This document shows, piece by piece, positions 1-8,923 of a stretch of DNA of 40,859 bases. A model generated the notes under the pieces. The model worked only from the letters and a program-made list of their open reading frames with translations, was not told where the DNA came from and made no database searches. Position 1 is the first letter of the stretch, and each line of letters starts with the position of its first letter. Position numbers and translations under genes: made by a program. This DNA comes from Clostridiales bacterium (GTDB lineage Bacteria; Bacillota; Clostridia; Lachnospirales; Lachnospiraceae): the NCBI GenBank assembly GCA_020860365.1, contig JAJBUL010000277.1, forward strand, positions 1 through 40,859, written 5' to 3'.

Positions 1-41
1 CCGGCCTATTTGGGATGGAGTAATTTAAACCACTTTGGACT

Positions 42-53
42 GTGAATAGTAAC
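42..53 (+). repeat. 12-bp inverted repeat, left copy
   Basis: GTGAATAGTAAC lies just downstream of the first permease gene. Its exact reverse complement is at 40807-40818 near the other end of the window, where homology to a permease stops. This could be the edge of a dispersed repeat or a coincidence; the flanking bases are only partly similar. Confidence 0.35.
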
Positions 54-60
54 GATATTT

Positions 61-945
61 TTACCCCTTTACAGCTCCCAGCGAAATTCCCTTTACAAAA
101 TACTTCTGCACGTACGGATAAATAACCAGTATTGGAAGGATTCCCACTACAGCAATCGCCATTCGCACCGTAGACTGCGGGATACTTACGGAGTTAGAAG
201 ACATCGAGGCCGCCGCACTCGTTGAGAGGAACTCGATGTTCTTCAGCATATTATTCAACAGCTGCTGGATCGAATAAAGACTGTTATCCGTTACATAATA
301 GAGACCGTTCGTCCAGTCGTTCCAGTATCCCACTCCGATAAACATGCCGATCGTGACTATGATTGGTTTTGACAATGGCACTGCGATTGTAGAAAAAATC
401 CGGTATTCGCTCGCCCCGTCAATATAAGCAGCCTCCGTCAATGCCAGGGGAATATTATTCTGAATATAGCTTCTCACCAGAATCACGTTCATGGCAGACA
501 TCAAAAGGGAAGGTATAATCAATGCCCAAATGGTATTTTTAATATGTAAATACCTCGTATACATTGTATAAGTAGGAACAAGACCTCCATTAAAAAGCAT
601 CGTAAACAGGAGATAAAAGGATAAAAAACGTTTGCCCGGAAAGTGGGGTTTTGACAAAGTAAAGGCAAAAGCCAGTGTGATAAAAAGGGAAACCGTGGTT
701 CCAATCGCAGTCACCACAATCGTAATAAAATAGGCCCGGAATATCTGCGCCCGTTCTGACCAGATGTAAGCGTAAGCCGCCAGGCTGAGCTTTGAAGGAA
801 AGAAAGAATACCCGTTGACTGCGATTGTATCATTATCTGTAATCGATGCAATAAAAAGCAGGACAAAAGGAAGTATGGTAAAAGCTGCGGCCAATATCAT
901 AACGGCATTATATCCTATCTGAATGTGTAACTCTTTTTTCTTCAT
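61..945 (-). CDS. Carbohydrate ABC transporter permease (LplC/YtcP-like, MalG side)
   Basis: This is an inner-membrane subunit of a CUT1-type sugar importer, 294 residues. It starts with a short basic N-terminus, has about six hydrophobic segments, and carries the cytoplasmic EAA loop (EAAYIDGASEYRIFSTIAVP) that docks on the ATPase. It ends in QKYFVKGISLGAVKG, the usual C-terminus of LplC/YtcP proteins. The start at 945 is chosen over an in-frame ATG at 999 because AGGAGGC sits 6-12 bases upstream; the longer form would run back into the preceding permease gene. The stop of that gene is 10 bases upstream, so the two are translationally linked. It is the last gene of the minus-strand transporter module. 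No ATPase gene is present, so a shared MsmX-type ATPase elsewhere is inferred. Confidence 0.93.
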   Translation of the reverse strand: MKKKELHIQIGYNAVMILAAAFTILPFVLLFIASITDNDTIAVNGYSFFPSKLSLAAYAYIWSERAQIFRAYFITIVVTAIGTTVSLFITLAFAFTLSKPHFPGKRFLSFYLLFTMLFNGGLVPTYTMYTRYLHIKNTIWALIIPSLLMSAMNVILVRSYIQNNIPLALTEAAYIDGASEYRIFSTIAVPLSKPIIVTIGMFIGVGYWNDWTNGLYYVTDNSLYSIQQLLNNMLKNIEFLSTSAAASMSSNSVSIPQSTVRMAIAVVGILPILVIYPYVQKYFVKGISLGAVKG

Positions 946-955
946 TTTCTGCCTC

Positions 956-1867
956 CTAGAACAAAGCGTTTTCATTACTGTATTTGCGCACAAGAGCATT
1001 TGCCAGTAAGATCAGTACAAATCCGACCATCGACTGATAGAATCCGGCAGCAGAGCTCATTCCAACATCTCCGAGCGTAATCAGGCCCCTGTATACATAA
1101 GTGTCAATCGTACTGGTGGCATTCAGTAACGCACCGGAACTCATCGGAACCTGATAAAACAGGCCGAAGTCCGAATAAAAGATTCGCCCGATACTGAGCA
1201 TCAGCATGGTAATGATCGTCGGTTTGATCAGGGGAAGGGTAATATAGCGAATCTTCTGCCATCCACGGATGCCATCCACAGAGGCGGCTTCATACAACTC
1301 CGGATCAATTCCCATGATAGACGACAGATAGACCACTGTCCCATATCCGACGCCTTTCCAGCAATTGATAATCACCAGAATCACAGGCCAATATTTTGGC
1401 TCCGAATACCAATTCACGGTTTCCAGCCCCAGAGAGCTTAAAAGTCCATTCAGCAGTCCTTTATCGCCAGCCAGAAAAGCATAAGCCAGATAGCTCACAA
1501 TCACCATGGAGATCATAAAAGGAAGCATAATAATCGTCTGATAGACTTTCACAGCAATCTTATTACGAATCTCACTGAGCAGAATCGCATACAGCAACGC
1601 CACAATCAGATTCACAACAATAAACGTAAGATTATAACAGATGGTATTTCTGGTAATGTTAAATGCATCTGGCGTCTTGAACAGATACTCAAAATTCTCC
1701 AATCCTACCCAGTCGCTTCCCCAGATCCCTTTCTGCCAGTTAATACTTTTAAAGGCCATCACCAGGCCAGTCATCGGCAAATAATTATTGATAAAAAGAT
1801 AAATAAAACCAGGAAGTGCCAATACATACAGCGGAACATACTTCCGATATTTTTTCAGTTTTTTCAT
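956..1867 (-). CDS. Carbohydrate ABC transporter permease (LplB-like, MalF side)
   Basis: This 303-residue integral membrane protein partners the downstream LplC-type permease. It begins MKKLKKYRKYVPLYVLALPG, followed by the LplB-typical YLPMTGLVMAFK segment and several transmembrane helices. The EAA loop reads YEAASVDGIRGWQKIRYITLP. It ends in SNENALF, typical of LplB (compare SDYALF in the second module). The start at 1867 has GGAGGC 5 bases upstream; two earlier in-frame ATGs (1882, 1912) lack such a site. It lies between the solute-binding protein gene and the second permease, with a hairpin in the gap upstream that probably lowers permease expression relative to the binding protein. Confidence 0.93.
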   Translation of the reverse strand: MKKLKKYRKYVPLYVLALPGFIYLFINNYLPMTGLVMAFKSINWQKGIWGSDWVGLENFEYLFKTPDAFNITRNTICYNLTFIVVNLIVALLYAILLSEIRNKIAVKVYQTIIMLPFMISMVIVSYLAYAFLAGDKGLLNGLLSSLGLETVNWYSEPKYWPVILVIINCWKGVGYGTVVYLSSIMGIDPELYEAASVDGIRGWQKIRYITLPLIKPTIITMLMLSIGRIFYSDFGLFYQVPMSSGALLNATSTIDTYVYRGLITLGDVGMSSAAGFYQSMVGFVLILLANALVRKYSNENALF

Positions 1868-1927
1868 ATTCTGCCTCCGCATCACAGTGTCCTTTTTAAT
1901 AAAAAATTTCATAAACAGTTCTATAGA

Positions 1928-1961
1928 AAACCCCGGAGGCGCTTGTCCGTCTCCGGGGTTT
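1928..1961 (-). terminator. Intra-operon hairpin, probable leaky terminator
   Basis: A perfect 11-bp inverted repeat (AAACCCCGGAG / CTCCGGGGTTT) with a 12-base loop lies between the binding-protein stop and the permease start. On the minus strand it is followed only by TTTCTATAG, a poor U-tract, so partial termination or 3'-end protection of the binding-protein message is more likely than full termination. Confidence 0.7.
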
Positions 1962-1978
1962 CCGAATTTTTCAACCGA

Positions 1979-3484
1979 TTACTCGTTCGACTCTGCCCAA
2001 GCATCCAACTCTGACTGTACTTCTTCTATCACTTCGTTAATACCAGCGGATTCCAATTCCGAAACAAGGGATGCAACCGACTCTGCCGGATCAGACAGAC
2101 CGGAATAAATCAGCGCTGTATACTTATCCAACACATTGGAAATTGCGGTAATTGCCGTTTTGACATTCGAAGTGTCAAACAGGAAACCATACGCAGGAGA
2201 AAATACGGCTCCATCATTATACTCTTCATATTGCTCCCAGATATCCTCCGGATCGGTCACCCAGGGATAAACCAATTTGCAGTTGCCAGTCAGCCAGTTC
2301 TCATTACTCCATCCAACGGTAGAACTGTCTACTCCATCCGGGTATCCCGCAATTCCATCGGTCACGACATAATCTGTCCCCTCAATCCCATAACGAAGGA
2401 GATTCTGAATATCCGTGTTCGAATAGATCAGATTCAGTACAGCCATCGTTTTCTCTGGCGAAGAGGTCGCGGCAGCTACACAATACTGGTAACTTGCCAC
2501 ATTGCTTGTGCCACATCCTGCTTCCGTGATAGGAAGAACCGTGATATCAATCCCCGCATTGGTCGTTTCCTGGGTCAGAGTTCCCGGATGAATGGTTCCG
2601 ATATAGCCAAATACTGTACCCGTTTTCAGTAACGTCTGCCTGGTCTCAGTGATGGTGTTCGCGTCCGCAATAAAATATCCCTTCTGATTCCAGTCATACG
2701 CCAATTCAGCCATCGCCATAAACTCATCCGTATCAAATTCATTCACAACTGTCAGATCATTGCTTCCATCCATATAGACACCCACAGAGTCTGCCGCAAC
2801 CGTATCAAAGGTTCCATACAGATAGCACTGAAGAATACCTCCGCCTACATTCGCCGGTACCAGCAAATCAATATCCGGATGCAGCTCCTGTACTTTCTGC
2901 AGCACCGCTTCCACATCGTCCCAGGTAGTCACGTCCTCTGCCGAATATCCGGTTTCCTCAAACAATTCAGTCGAACATACCAGTCCCGACCGGCTTGCGA
3001 ATTCATGGTAAGTCGGGAATCCATAAAGAGAACCATCGATATAACAGGCGTCGATATACTGACCCATCTGCGCATAGGCATCCTGCGCATAGGCATCCAT
3101 ATAATCTGTGATCTCCAGGATCTGACCACTGGATGCCGCCGACTGCACATTTCCGAGCATAAATACAATATCTACTGACTCGCCGCTGGAAAGCATCAGA
3201 TTCGTCTGCTCTGAATACACGCCCCATTCCAGTATCTGCAGTTTGATGTGCGCGTCAACGGTTTCACTGATAATCGCGCTGATGCTGTCTTCTACCTGCG
3301 ATAAGCTTGCCGGTGAGGAACTGTTGCCGGGAAATACCATGAGAATTTCTGTATCTTTTCCATCCTTCAATACAGAGGAGGTATCCGACTCCGCATTAGC
3401 TGTCATGCCAAATCCAGCCAGTGAGCCGACAAGAGTAGTCGCTACAGAGCCTCTTAGAAAGTCACGTCTTGTTATTTTTTTCAT
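1979..3484 (-). CDS. Extracellular solute-binding protein with twin-arginine leader
   Basis: A 501-residue sugar-binding subunit of the importer encoded immediately downstream. The N-terminus MKKITRRDFLRGSVATTLVG matches the Tat consensus (S/T-R-R-x-F-L-K) and is followed by a hydrophobic stretch and a cleavage-like ANA at about residue 31. There is no lipobox cysteine, which is unusual because Gram-positive sugar-binding proteins are normally lipoproteins. The rest has the character of family 1 extracellular binding proteins of the LplA/YtcQ type (VDIVFMLGNVQSAASSGQILEITDYM; a late segment similar to that of the second binding protein). The RBS is AAGGAGG upstream of 3484. It is the first transporter gene after the regulator and a promoter may lie in the gap at 3485-3640. 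The ligand cannot be read from sequence; the adjoining glycosidases suggest beta-gluco-oligosaccharides. Confidence 0.9.
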   Translation of the reverse strand: MKKITRRDFLRGSVATTLVGSLAGFGMTANAESDTSSVLKDGKDTEILMVFPGNSSSPASLSQVEDSISAIISETVDAHIKLQILEWGVYSEQTNLMLSSGESVDIVFMLGNVQSAASSGQILEITDYMDAYAQDAYAQMGQYIDACYIDGSLYGFPTYHEFASRSGLVCSTELFEETGYSAEDVTTWDDVEAVLQKVQELHPDIDLLVPANVGGGILQCYLYGTFDTVAADSVGVYMDGSNDLTVVNEFDTDEFMAMAELAYDWNQKGYFIADANTITETRQTLLKTGTVFGYIGTIHPGTLTQETTNAGIDITVLPITEAGCGTSNVASYQYCVAAATSSPEKTMAVLNLIYSNTDIQNLLRYGIEGTDYVVTDGIAGYPDGVDSSTVGWSNENWLTGNCKLVYPWVTDPEDIWEQYEEYNDGAVFSPAYGFLFDTSNVKTAITAISNVLDKYTALIYSGLSDPAESVASLVSELESAGINEVIEEVQSELDAWAESNE

Positions 3485-3542
3485 TTTACTTTCCTCCTTA
3501 AATTTTCTTTACTTATTGACAACGGTCTTTCGCTGTAAATAA

Positions 3543-3548
3543 ATCATA
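3543..3548 (-). promoter_or_regulatory. Candidate extended -10 for the binding-protein operon
   Basis: On the minus strand TGTTATGAT forms an extended -10 (TG-N-TATGAT) about 60 bases before the solute-binding protein start. No good -35 is visible. A small CGCTT/AAGCG inverted repeat lies just upstream (3559-3570) and could bind a regulator. Weak evidence. Confidence 0.3.
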
Positions 3549-3640
3549 ACAGACTCCTCGCTTAAAAGCGATTCTGCATTCAAACCCCCGCTTTCACAAA
3601 ATGAACCTCAAAAACAGAAGCATTTGTATCATCTCGCGCA

Positions 3641-4441
3641 TTATTTTTCCCGGTCTTCATATTTTTCCCGGTACTGCGAAGGTGTACAGGCATAATATTT
3701 TTTGAATAAAGTAGAAAAATACGGATAGTTTGGATATCCGACCTGTATCGCAACCGCTGTAGCCGAACTGCCCGGCTGTTTTAACAATTCTGCCGCCAAT
3801 GTCATTTTTTCCCGGATGATATACTGGCTGATCGCGATTCCCTGTTCCTTTTTAAAAATCCGATTCAGGTAAATCGGACTGAGATAAAAGTGAGAAGCAA
3901 TTTCATTGACGCTCAGATTTTCATTCCCCAGATTATCCACAATATAATTCACACAATCCGCCACTACATCTTTCGGTGTCTTCTGGCTTTCCGGAGGAAC
4001 AGCCACCCGCTCCTCTTTAGAGCGCAGCCAGGATTTCCCATACTCCTGCAGTCGACTGTTTTTCTGACGTTCCCTGTGCCGCTCCACTACTTTTTGCACT
4101 GTGTTTCCAATCGTCTCATAGCTCGCCGGCAGCAGCACATAGTCCTGACAGCCAAGAATCACCGCCTCCTGCGCATACGCAAAATCCGCATGGCAGGTGA
4201 GAAGTACGCATTCTATCTCATACTTATTCTCCCGGATCCAGCGGATCAGTGAGATTCCATATTCTCCCGGCATCTCAATATCACACAGGAGTACATCGAT
4301 CGATTGCTCCCGGATCACAGTCTTTCCCTCTTCCACGTTATAAGCCACAAACACGTGGGAAATCCCATACTGTTTCCAGTCAATCTGTTCTGTCATCGCA
4401 TTCACTGCTGCCACCGCGTCATTCACCATCAATAGATTCAT
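3641..4441 (-). CDS. Response regulator, REC plus AraC-type DNA-binding domain (YesN-like), atypical receiver
   Basis: This 266-residue regulator has an N-terminal receiver domain (about 1-118) with phospho-acceptor Asp54 in LLCDIEMPG, and two AraC-type helix-turn-helices near the C-terminus (SVNEIASHFYLSPIYLNRIF and AVAIQVGYPNYPYFSTLFKK). It lacks the long middle segment of many ~500-residue YesN proteins. Two conserved receiver positions are changed: the acidic pair is Asn7-Asp8 (MVNDA instead of VDDE) and the usual Lys-Pro near residue 110 reads LLPAS. Phospho-signalling may therefore be altered. The start at 4441 is preferred because AGGAGG is 6 bases upstream; the ATG at 4447 abuts that site. 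The gene overlaps the 3' end of the kinase gene by 23 bases, implying coupled translation. Probable target: the transporter operon directly downstream. Confidence 0.88.
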   Translation of the reverse strand: MNLLMVNDAVAAVNAMTEQIDWKQYGISHVFVAYNVEEGKTVIREQSIDVLLCDIEMPGEYGISLIRWIRENKYEIECVLLTCHADFAYAQEAVILGCQDYVLLPASYETIGNTVQKVVERHRERQKNSRLQEYGKSWLRSKEERVAVPPESQKTPKDVVADCVNYIVDNLGNENLSVNEIASHFYLSPIYLNRIFKKEQGIAISQYIIREKMTLAAELLKQPGSSATAVAIQVGYPNYPYFSTLFKKYYACTPSQYREKYEDREK

Positions 4442-6050
4442 TTTCATCCTCCTCCAGGTTATATGGAAATGTAATGATAAACATCGTCCCTTCATCCGGC
4501 GCTGATTCCACACGCACGGTCGCTTCATTGTGATAAAAAAATTGTAACCGCTTAATAGAATTTCGCAGTCCAACGTGGCGTCCTCTCTGGTAGTCCGGAA
4601 AATTCCCACTGTTGATTCTCTCTACTTCCTCCTTCCCTACTCCACTTCCATCATCGGCGATGCGGAATGTAACCACCCCTTCCTCATAGAATCCACTTAA
4701 CTGGATATGTACCACCCGCCCATGCACAAGCGCATGCGCAAAAATATTTTCAATAAAATTGTGGAATAACAGAGGAGGCACACGCACCATACTGATTTCC
4801 GGGTCAAACTCAGACTGAAACGTAAATTCTCCCGGATGCTCATATCCGGAAATTTCAATATATTTCTCTATCAGATCGTATTCTTTTGGAAAAAGCTCCA
4901 GGCTGCTGCTGTACTGAAACAGGTAACGAAAATACTGAGAAAGGTAGAGGATCATCTTCTCCGCTCCTTCATTTTTCTTTGTCTGAATCATCGAATAAAG
5001 AAGATTAAAGCAATTCAGCAAAAAATGCGGTCGTATCTGCAGCTGCAGATTGTCCAGAAGCATCTGCTTATAGGCGAGTTCTTTATTTGTATTCTCCAGT
5101 CGAAGGTTCTGAATGCCGTCTGCCATTCTGTTAAAGGAGTCATACGCATTCTGGAATTCCCGGGAGCCTGCGGTCGTCCTGATTCGCCAGCCTTCATCTC
5201 CGGTTTCCAGGTGATGATGCGCGTCATTTAACTCGCGGAGAGGAATAATCAGCCATTTTCGGGTATATAAAAACAGAACCGGAGTCAGAAATACATAAAA
5301 GATAACAAGTCCAACCAGGATATATCTCCACATGGCAATATTCTCTGTAAACACGGTTCGCTCAAATATAAGGGTTAAATAAATACCCGCGCGTTCACAC
5401 CAGATGGTACTGTTTTTCCAGGAGCCAACGTCCGGATATTCCTCCGTATACCAGATATCACTGACTGGATAATCCAGATAATCTTCAATCCCGTCAAGCA
5501 CATCCTCTAATTTTAAAAAGGCTCCGTAATACATGCTTCCGGAATTCAGATTTCTTGCCAGATACACGCTTCCATTAATCTCCACAAGATGCCACGACGC
5601 ATTTTGGTTTTCCGCATCCATAAAATAATTATTTTCCCTCAAATATTCTCTGTAAATTCTGTAATCATTAGAATACAGAGTATACTCATCCAAATCGCTG
5701 CGATAAAAGTAAAACACACCTGCCACGTTAACATTGCTGGAATAGTTGGAGATATAGGTTGCGACACTGGTTTTTGAAACATAATATTCTGTCAGGTCAT
5801 CCGTTGAAAACATGGAAACACAATCTGTATTTTTATTGACCAGGTAATACAGCAGATAATCTGTATTATACGCCGTCTGTTCAATCGATTCCGCATAGGT
5901 GTTCACAGTTGCGTTGATTGAGTTCTGAATAGTCACCCTGGCGTCGTTGATCATAATGTTTGAAATAATAAGTGAAATAATATTTAACGGAAGCACCAGT
6001 ACGCCTATCAGGAACCACAGCTTCTGTTGCAGCGATTTTTTTCTCTTCAT
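4419..6050 (-). CDS. Sensor histidine kinase (YesM-like, His_kinase PF06580 type)
   Basis: A 543-residue membrane kinase. Transmembrane helix 1 is at about 11-32, an extracellular sensor domain spans roughly 33-240, helix 2 is at about 242-263, and a HAMP-like region follows (LIIPLRELNDAHHHLETGD). The phosphorylated histidine is probably His342 in LQLQIRPHFLLNCFN. The ATP-binding domain shows the N box (LLFHNFIENIFAHAL), DDGSGVG and GRHVGLRNSIKRL. The start at 6050 follows a GGAGGGGG tract; the in-frame ATG at 6083 has no better site. It overlaps the response regulator and is divergent from the GH3 gene across a 288-bp gap. The ligand is unknown; by analogy with YesM it may sense an extracellular sugar or ligand-loaded binding protein. 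Confidence 0.92.
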   Translation of the reverse strand: MKRKKSLQQKLWFLIGVLVLPLNIISLIISNIMINDARVTIQNSINATVNTYAESIEQTAYNTDYLLYYLVNKNTDCVSMFSTDDLTEYYVSKTSVATYISNYSSNVNVAGVFYFYRSDLDEYTLYSNDYRIYREYLRENNYFMDAENQNASWHLVEINGSVYLARNLNSGSMYYGAFLKLEDVLDGIEDYLDYPVSDIWYTEEYPDVGSWKNSTIWCERAGIYLTLIFERTVFTENIAMWRYILVGLVIFYVFLTPVLFLYTRKWLIIPLRELNDAHHHLETGDEGWRIRTTAGSREFQNAYDSFNRMADGIQNLRLENTNKELAYKQMLLDNLQLQIRPHFLLNCFNLLYSMIQTKKNEGAEKMILYLSQYFRYLFQYSSSLELFPKEYDLIEKYIEISGYEHPGEFTFQSEFDPEISMVRVPPLLFHNFIENIFAHALVHGRVVHIQLSGFYEEGVVTFRIADDGSGVGKEEVERINSGNFPDYQRGRHVGLRNSIKRLQFFYHNEATVRVESAPDEGTMFIITFPYNLEEDENESIDGE

Positions 6051-6338
6051 TTTCCCCCTCCGTTCGAACACTTTTGCAATCACCCCTGGTTCACCAAATT
6101 GTCTCCTTCGATGGGATTTGCCTGGACTCCTTAGACCTGTTTTTCATATTTTCATGGATTGTTAAGTATAAAATCTCATAATTATTATACAAAGTCAACG
6201 TTTTTGCCTTATCTGGTTTGTTTTTTGAAATAAAAAGTATGATAAACGAATATGCACCTTCTTTCATTTCTGATAGGATACGATTATCTGAGATTTTCAT
6301 GATTTTCAGAGGCATTCTAAAAACAAGGAGAAGCGAAT

Positions 6339-8648
6339 ATGTGGGCAAATGAACAACTTAAAAAAATGAAACTCGATGAAAAAATACGCTTTCTGAGCGG
6401 TAAAAACTGGTGGGAGACGGTTGATTTCCCCGAATATGGCATTCCTTCGATCTTCCTGGCAGACGGTCCCTGTGGTCTTCGAAAGCAGGAAGGCGAAGGA
6501 GATCACCTCGGCATCCATAAAAGCGTCCCCGCAACAGCGACCGTCTCCGGCGCCTGTCTGGCAGCTACCTGGAGTGACTCGTGTGCACGCATGAATGGGC
6601 AAATCATCGGCGAAGAGGCTGCCGAAGCAGGGGTGGATGTTCTCCTGGCTCCGGCGCTCAACCTGATGCGTTCCCCTCTTTGCGGAAGAAATTTTGAATA
6701 TTTCTCAGAAGATCCTCTTCTCACCGGCCGGATTGCTTCCGCTTACGCAAACGGTGTGCAGGAAGCGGGAGTAGGTTGTTGTCTGAAGCATTATGCGGTC
6801 AATAATCAGGAAACAGAGCGGGAATATATCAACGCTGCGATCGACGAACGAACCCTGCGCGAGCTCTATCTGCCAGGCTTTGAAATGGCAGTCAAAGATG
6901 CGCATCCCCTCTCTGTCATGTCTGCGCTAAACCAGATTAACGGTGTCTACGGCGCGGAAAATTTTCATCTTCTGACGGAAATACTCCGTGAAGAATGGGG
7001 ATTTGACGGTTTTACCGTATCAGACTGGTTTGGAATCGTCCATCCCGCGAAGGCTGTTGAAGCCGGGATGGATCTGGATATGCCTTATTCGAATGGAATA
7101 GGCGCGCAAAAAATACGCGCCGCGTATGACGCCGGGACGCTCTCCGAGGAAGCAATTGATCAATGCTGCCTCCATCTTTTAAATGCGATCGACCGGATTC
7201 AAAGCATGAAAAAAAACAGAACCACAGAAAGCCGAAGCACCCTGCACAAGAAGCATCACGAAATGTGCCGTGACATCGCGCGTGAAGGGATTGTCCTTTT
7301 GAAAAATGAAAATATCCTTCCTCTTACTGCAGGACAATCGATTGGTATGATTGGACTCTGCGCGAAAGAGCCGCGCGATACGCTTTCTGGAAGCGCGCGG
7401 GTCATACGAACCGCATTAGATGTTCCCTGTGATTTTCTGAATCAATATGCTGCTGAAAACGGTAGCTCCTGCTCTTATGCCCAGGGGTATGAGCTTCTTT
7501 CTTCAGGCACGCAGACAGATTCTGTTTCAGCGAGTACAGATGATGATCTGACTTTGGAAGCGCTTTCTCTGGCAAAAGCTTGTGATACGGTTCTCTTTTT
7601 CATGGGGCAGCCAGAGGATGTTGAAATGGAGGGGCATGATCGAAAAAATATCCTTCTGCCTGAAAATCAGGAACGCCTTTTACAAAAGGTACTTGAAATC
7701 AATCCCCGCACCGTTGTGATTCTGCAGAACGCCTCACCTGTTGCAATGCCCTGGCATGATCAGACAGCAGCTATCCTCGAATGTTTTATGGCAGGCCAGG
7801 GAATCGGGGCTGCTCTCGCTGACATTTTATTCGGGAAAGTAAATCCTTCCGGGAAACTGCCAATGTCCTTCACGCAACGCCTGGAGGATACCTCTGCTTA
7901 TTTCCATTTTCCCGGGAACAAACGGGAAGTTTCCTATGGCGAGGGTGTATTTGTCGGATATCGTTATTATGATATTAAAAAAACACAGCTTCTCTATCCC
8001 TTTGGACACGGACTCAGCTATACCAGCTTTATGTACACGGATTTAAAATTGGAACATCCTGTTTTCGCAGCAAATCAGGAAACAATTTCTGTCTCCGTAC
8101 AGATAAAAAATACAGGCGATATGGATGGTGCAGAGGTAATCCAGCTTTATGTCGGAATGTTTGATGATGTCGTCCGCAGACCGGAAAAAGAGCTGAAAGG
8201 TTTTCAAAAAGTCTTTTTGAAAGCCAGGGAAGAGAAGGTCGTTACCTTTACTCTGGATAAAAGAGCTTTTGCTTTTTATTATGAAGAGTATCAGGAGTGG
8301 TATGCGCCTGAGGGAGACTACACCATCCTGGTTGGAGCATCCAGCCAGGACATCCGGCTTCAAAGCACACTTCACGTTATTCCAGAACGTGCGCACAAAA
8401 AATCTGTCAGTGGATGGTCCACTGTCGGAGCGCTTCGGGAAACGCCTGAGGGGGAAGATATATGGAAAAAGTTAAAAACCCACCTGGATCAGTCTATTCC
8501 CGCAGCAGATGATAACCTGTTTGCCTCCATGTTAACAGAAGAGAAAATCAACCAGATGCCTTTAAGATTTCTGAATCTGATTTCAAACGGTCAAATCGAT
8601 AATGATGAATTGCTCCAGTTCATTGCAAGAGCGAACAAGACCAGATAA
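6339..8648 (+). CDS. Glycoside hydrolase family 3 beta-glucosidase
   Basis: A 769-residue GH3 enzyme with the three-domain bacterial beta-glucosidase layout: TIM-barrel (about 1-290), alpha/beta sandwich (about 305-560) and C-terminal fibronectin-III-like domain (about 590-660). The nucleophile is Asp229 in GFTVSDWFG. Substrate-binding motifs LADGPCGLR, LKHYAVNNQE and DVEMEGHDR are present, and YPFGHGLSYTSF marks the start of the FnIII-like domain. There is no signal peptide, so it is cytoplasmic and should release glucose from imported beta-gluco-oligosaccharides; the exact linkage is not readable. AAGGAG precedes the ATG. It is divergent from the kinase gene, and the shared gap (6051-6338) has only poor promoter matches, e.g. 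TTGAAA-17-GAATAT. A strong terminator follows, so it is a single-gene transcript. Confidence 0.94.
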   Translation: MWANEQLKKMKLDEKIRFLSGKNWWETVDFPEYGIPSIFLADGPCGLRKQEGEGDHLGIHKSVPATATVSGACLAATWSDSCARMNGQIIGEEAAEAGVDVLLAPALNLMRSPLCGRNFEYFSEDPLLTGRIASAYANGVQEAGVGCCLKHYAVNNQETEREYINAAIDERTLRELYLPGFEMAVKDAHPLSVMSALNQINGVYGAENFHLLTEILREEWGFDGFTVSDWFGIVHPAKAVEAGMDLDMPYSNGIGAQKIRAAYDAGTLSEEAIDQCCLHLLNAIDRIQSMKKNRTTESRSTLHKKHHEMCRDIAREGIVLLKNENILPLTAGQSIGMIGLCAKEPRDTLSGSARVIRTALDVPCDFLNQYAAENGSSCSYAQGYELLSSGTQTDSVSASTDDDLTLEALSLAKACDTVLFFMGQPEDVEMEGHDRKNILLPENQERLLQKVLEINPRTVVILQNASPVAMPWHDQTAAILECFMAGQGIGAALADILFGKVNPSGKLPMSFTQRLEDTSAYFHFPGNKREVSYGEGVFVGYRYYDIKKTQLLYPFGHGLSYTSFMYTDLKLEHPVFAANQETISVSVQIKNTGDMDGAEVIQLYVGMFDDVVRRPEKELKGFQKVFLKAREEKVVTFTLDKRAFAFYYEEYQEWYAPEGDYTILVGASSQDIRLQSTLHVIPERAHKKSVSGWSTVGALRETPEGEDIWKKLKTHLDQSIPAADDNLFASMLTEEKINQMPLRFLNLISNGQIDNDELLQFIARANKTR

Positions 8649-8669
8649 AACCGCCGACAAGCGAGACAT

Positions 8670-8707
8670 AACCCCCGAAGAGCCAATCCTGATCTTCGGG
8701 GGTTTTT
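8670..8707 (+). terminator. Rho-independent terminator after the GH3 gene
   Basis: An inverted repeat AACCCCCGAAG / CTTCGGGGGTT with a short loop is followed by a run of T (GGGGGTTTTTG). It lies about 20 bases past the GH3 stop and separates it from the GH30 gene. Confidence 0.88.
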
Positions 8708-8849
8708 GCAACTCTTTATACCAGTCTGGTTACTCTTATCCCTGCCGTAACTATAAGTCAATTGAATTTCAAAAACAAATGCTTAATCTGGCTGGATAAC
8801 TATTCACAAAAAGCATCGCTTCACGGAAATAAATCATGCACAATTTTTC

Positions 8850-8878
8850 TTCCCACAAGCGGAAAAATGTGCTATAGT
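8850..8878 (+). promoter_or_regulatory. Probable promoter of the GH30-led operon
   Basis: TTCCCA and TATAGT are spaced by 17 bases and lie 45 bases before the GH30 start. The -10 is good and the -35 poor, as expected for an activator-dependent promoter. Confidence 0.5.
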
Positions 8879-8923
8879 GAACACAAAATGATCACAAATC
8901 CCAATTCTGAAAGGAGACTCTTT

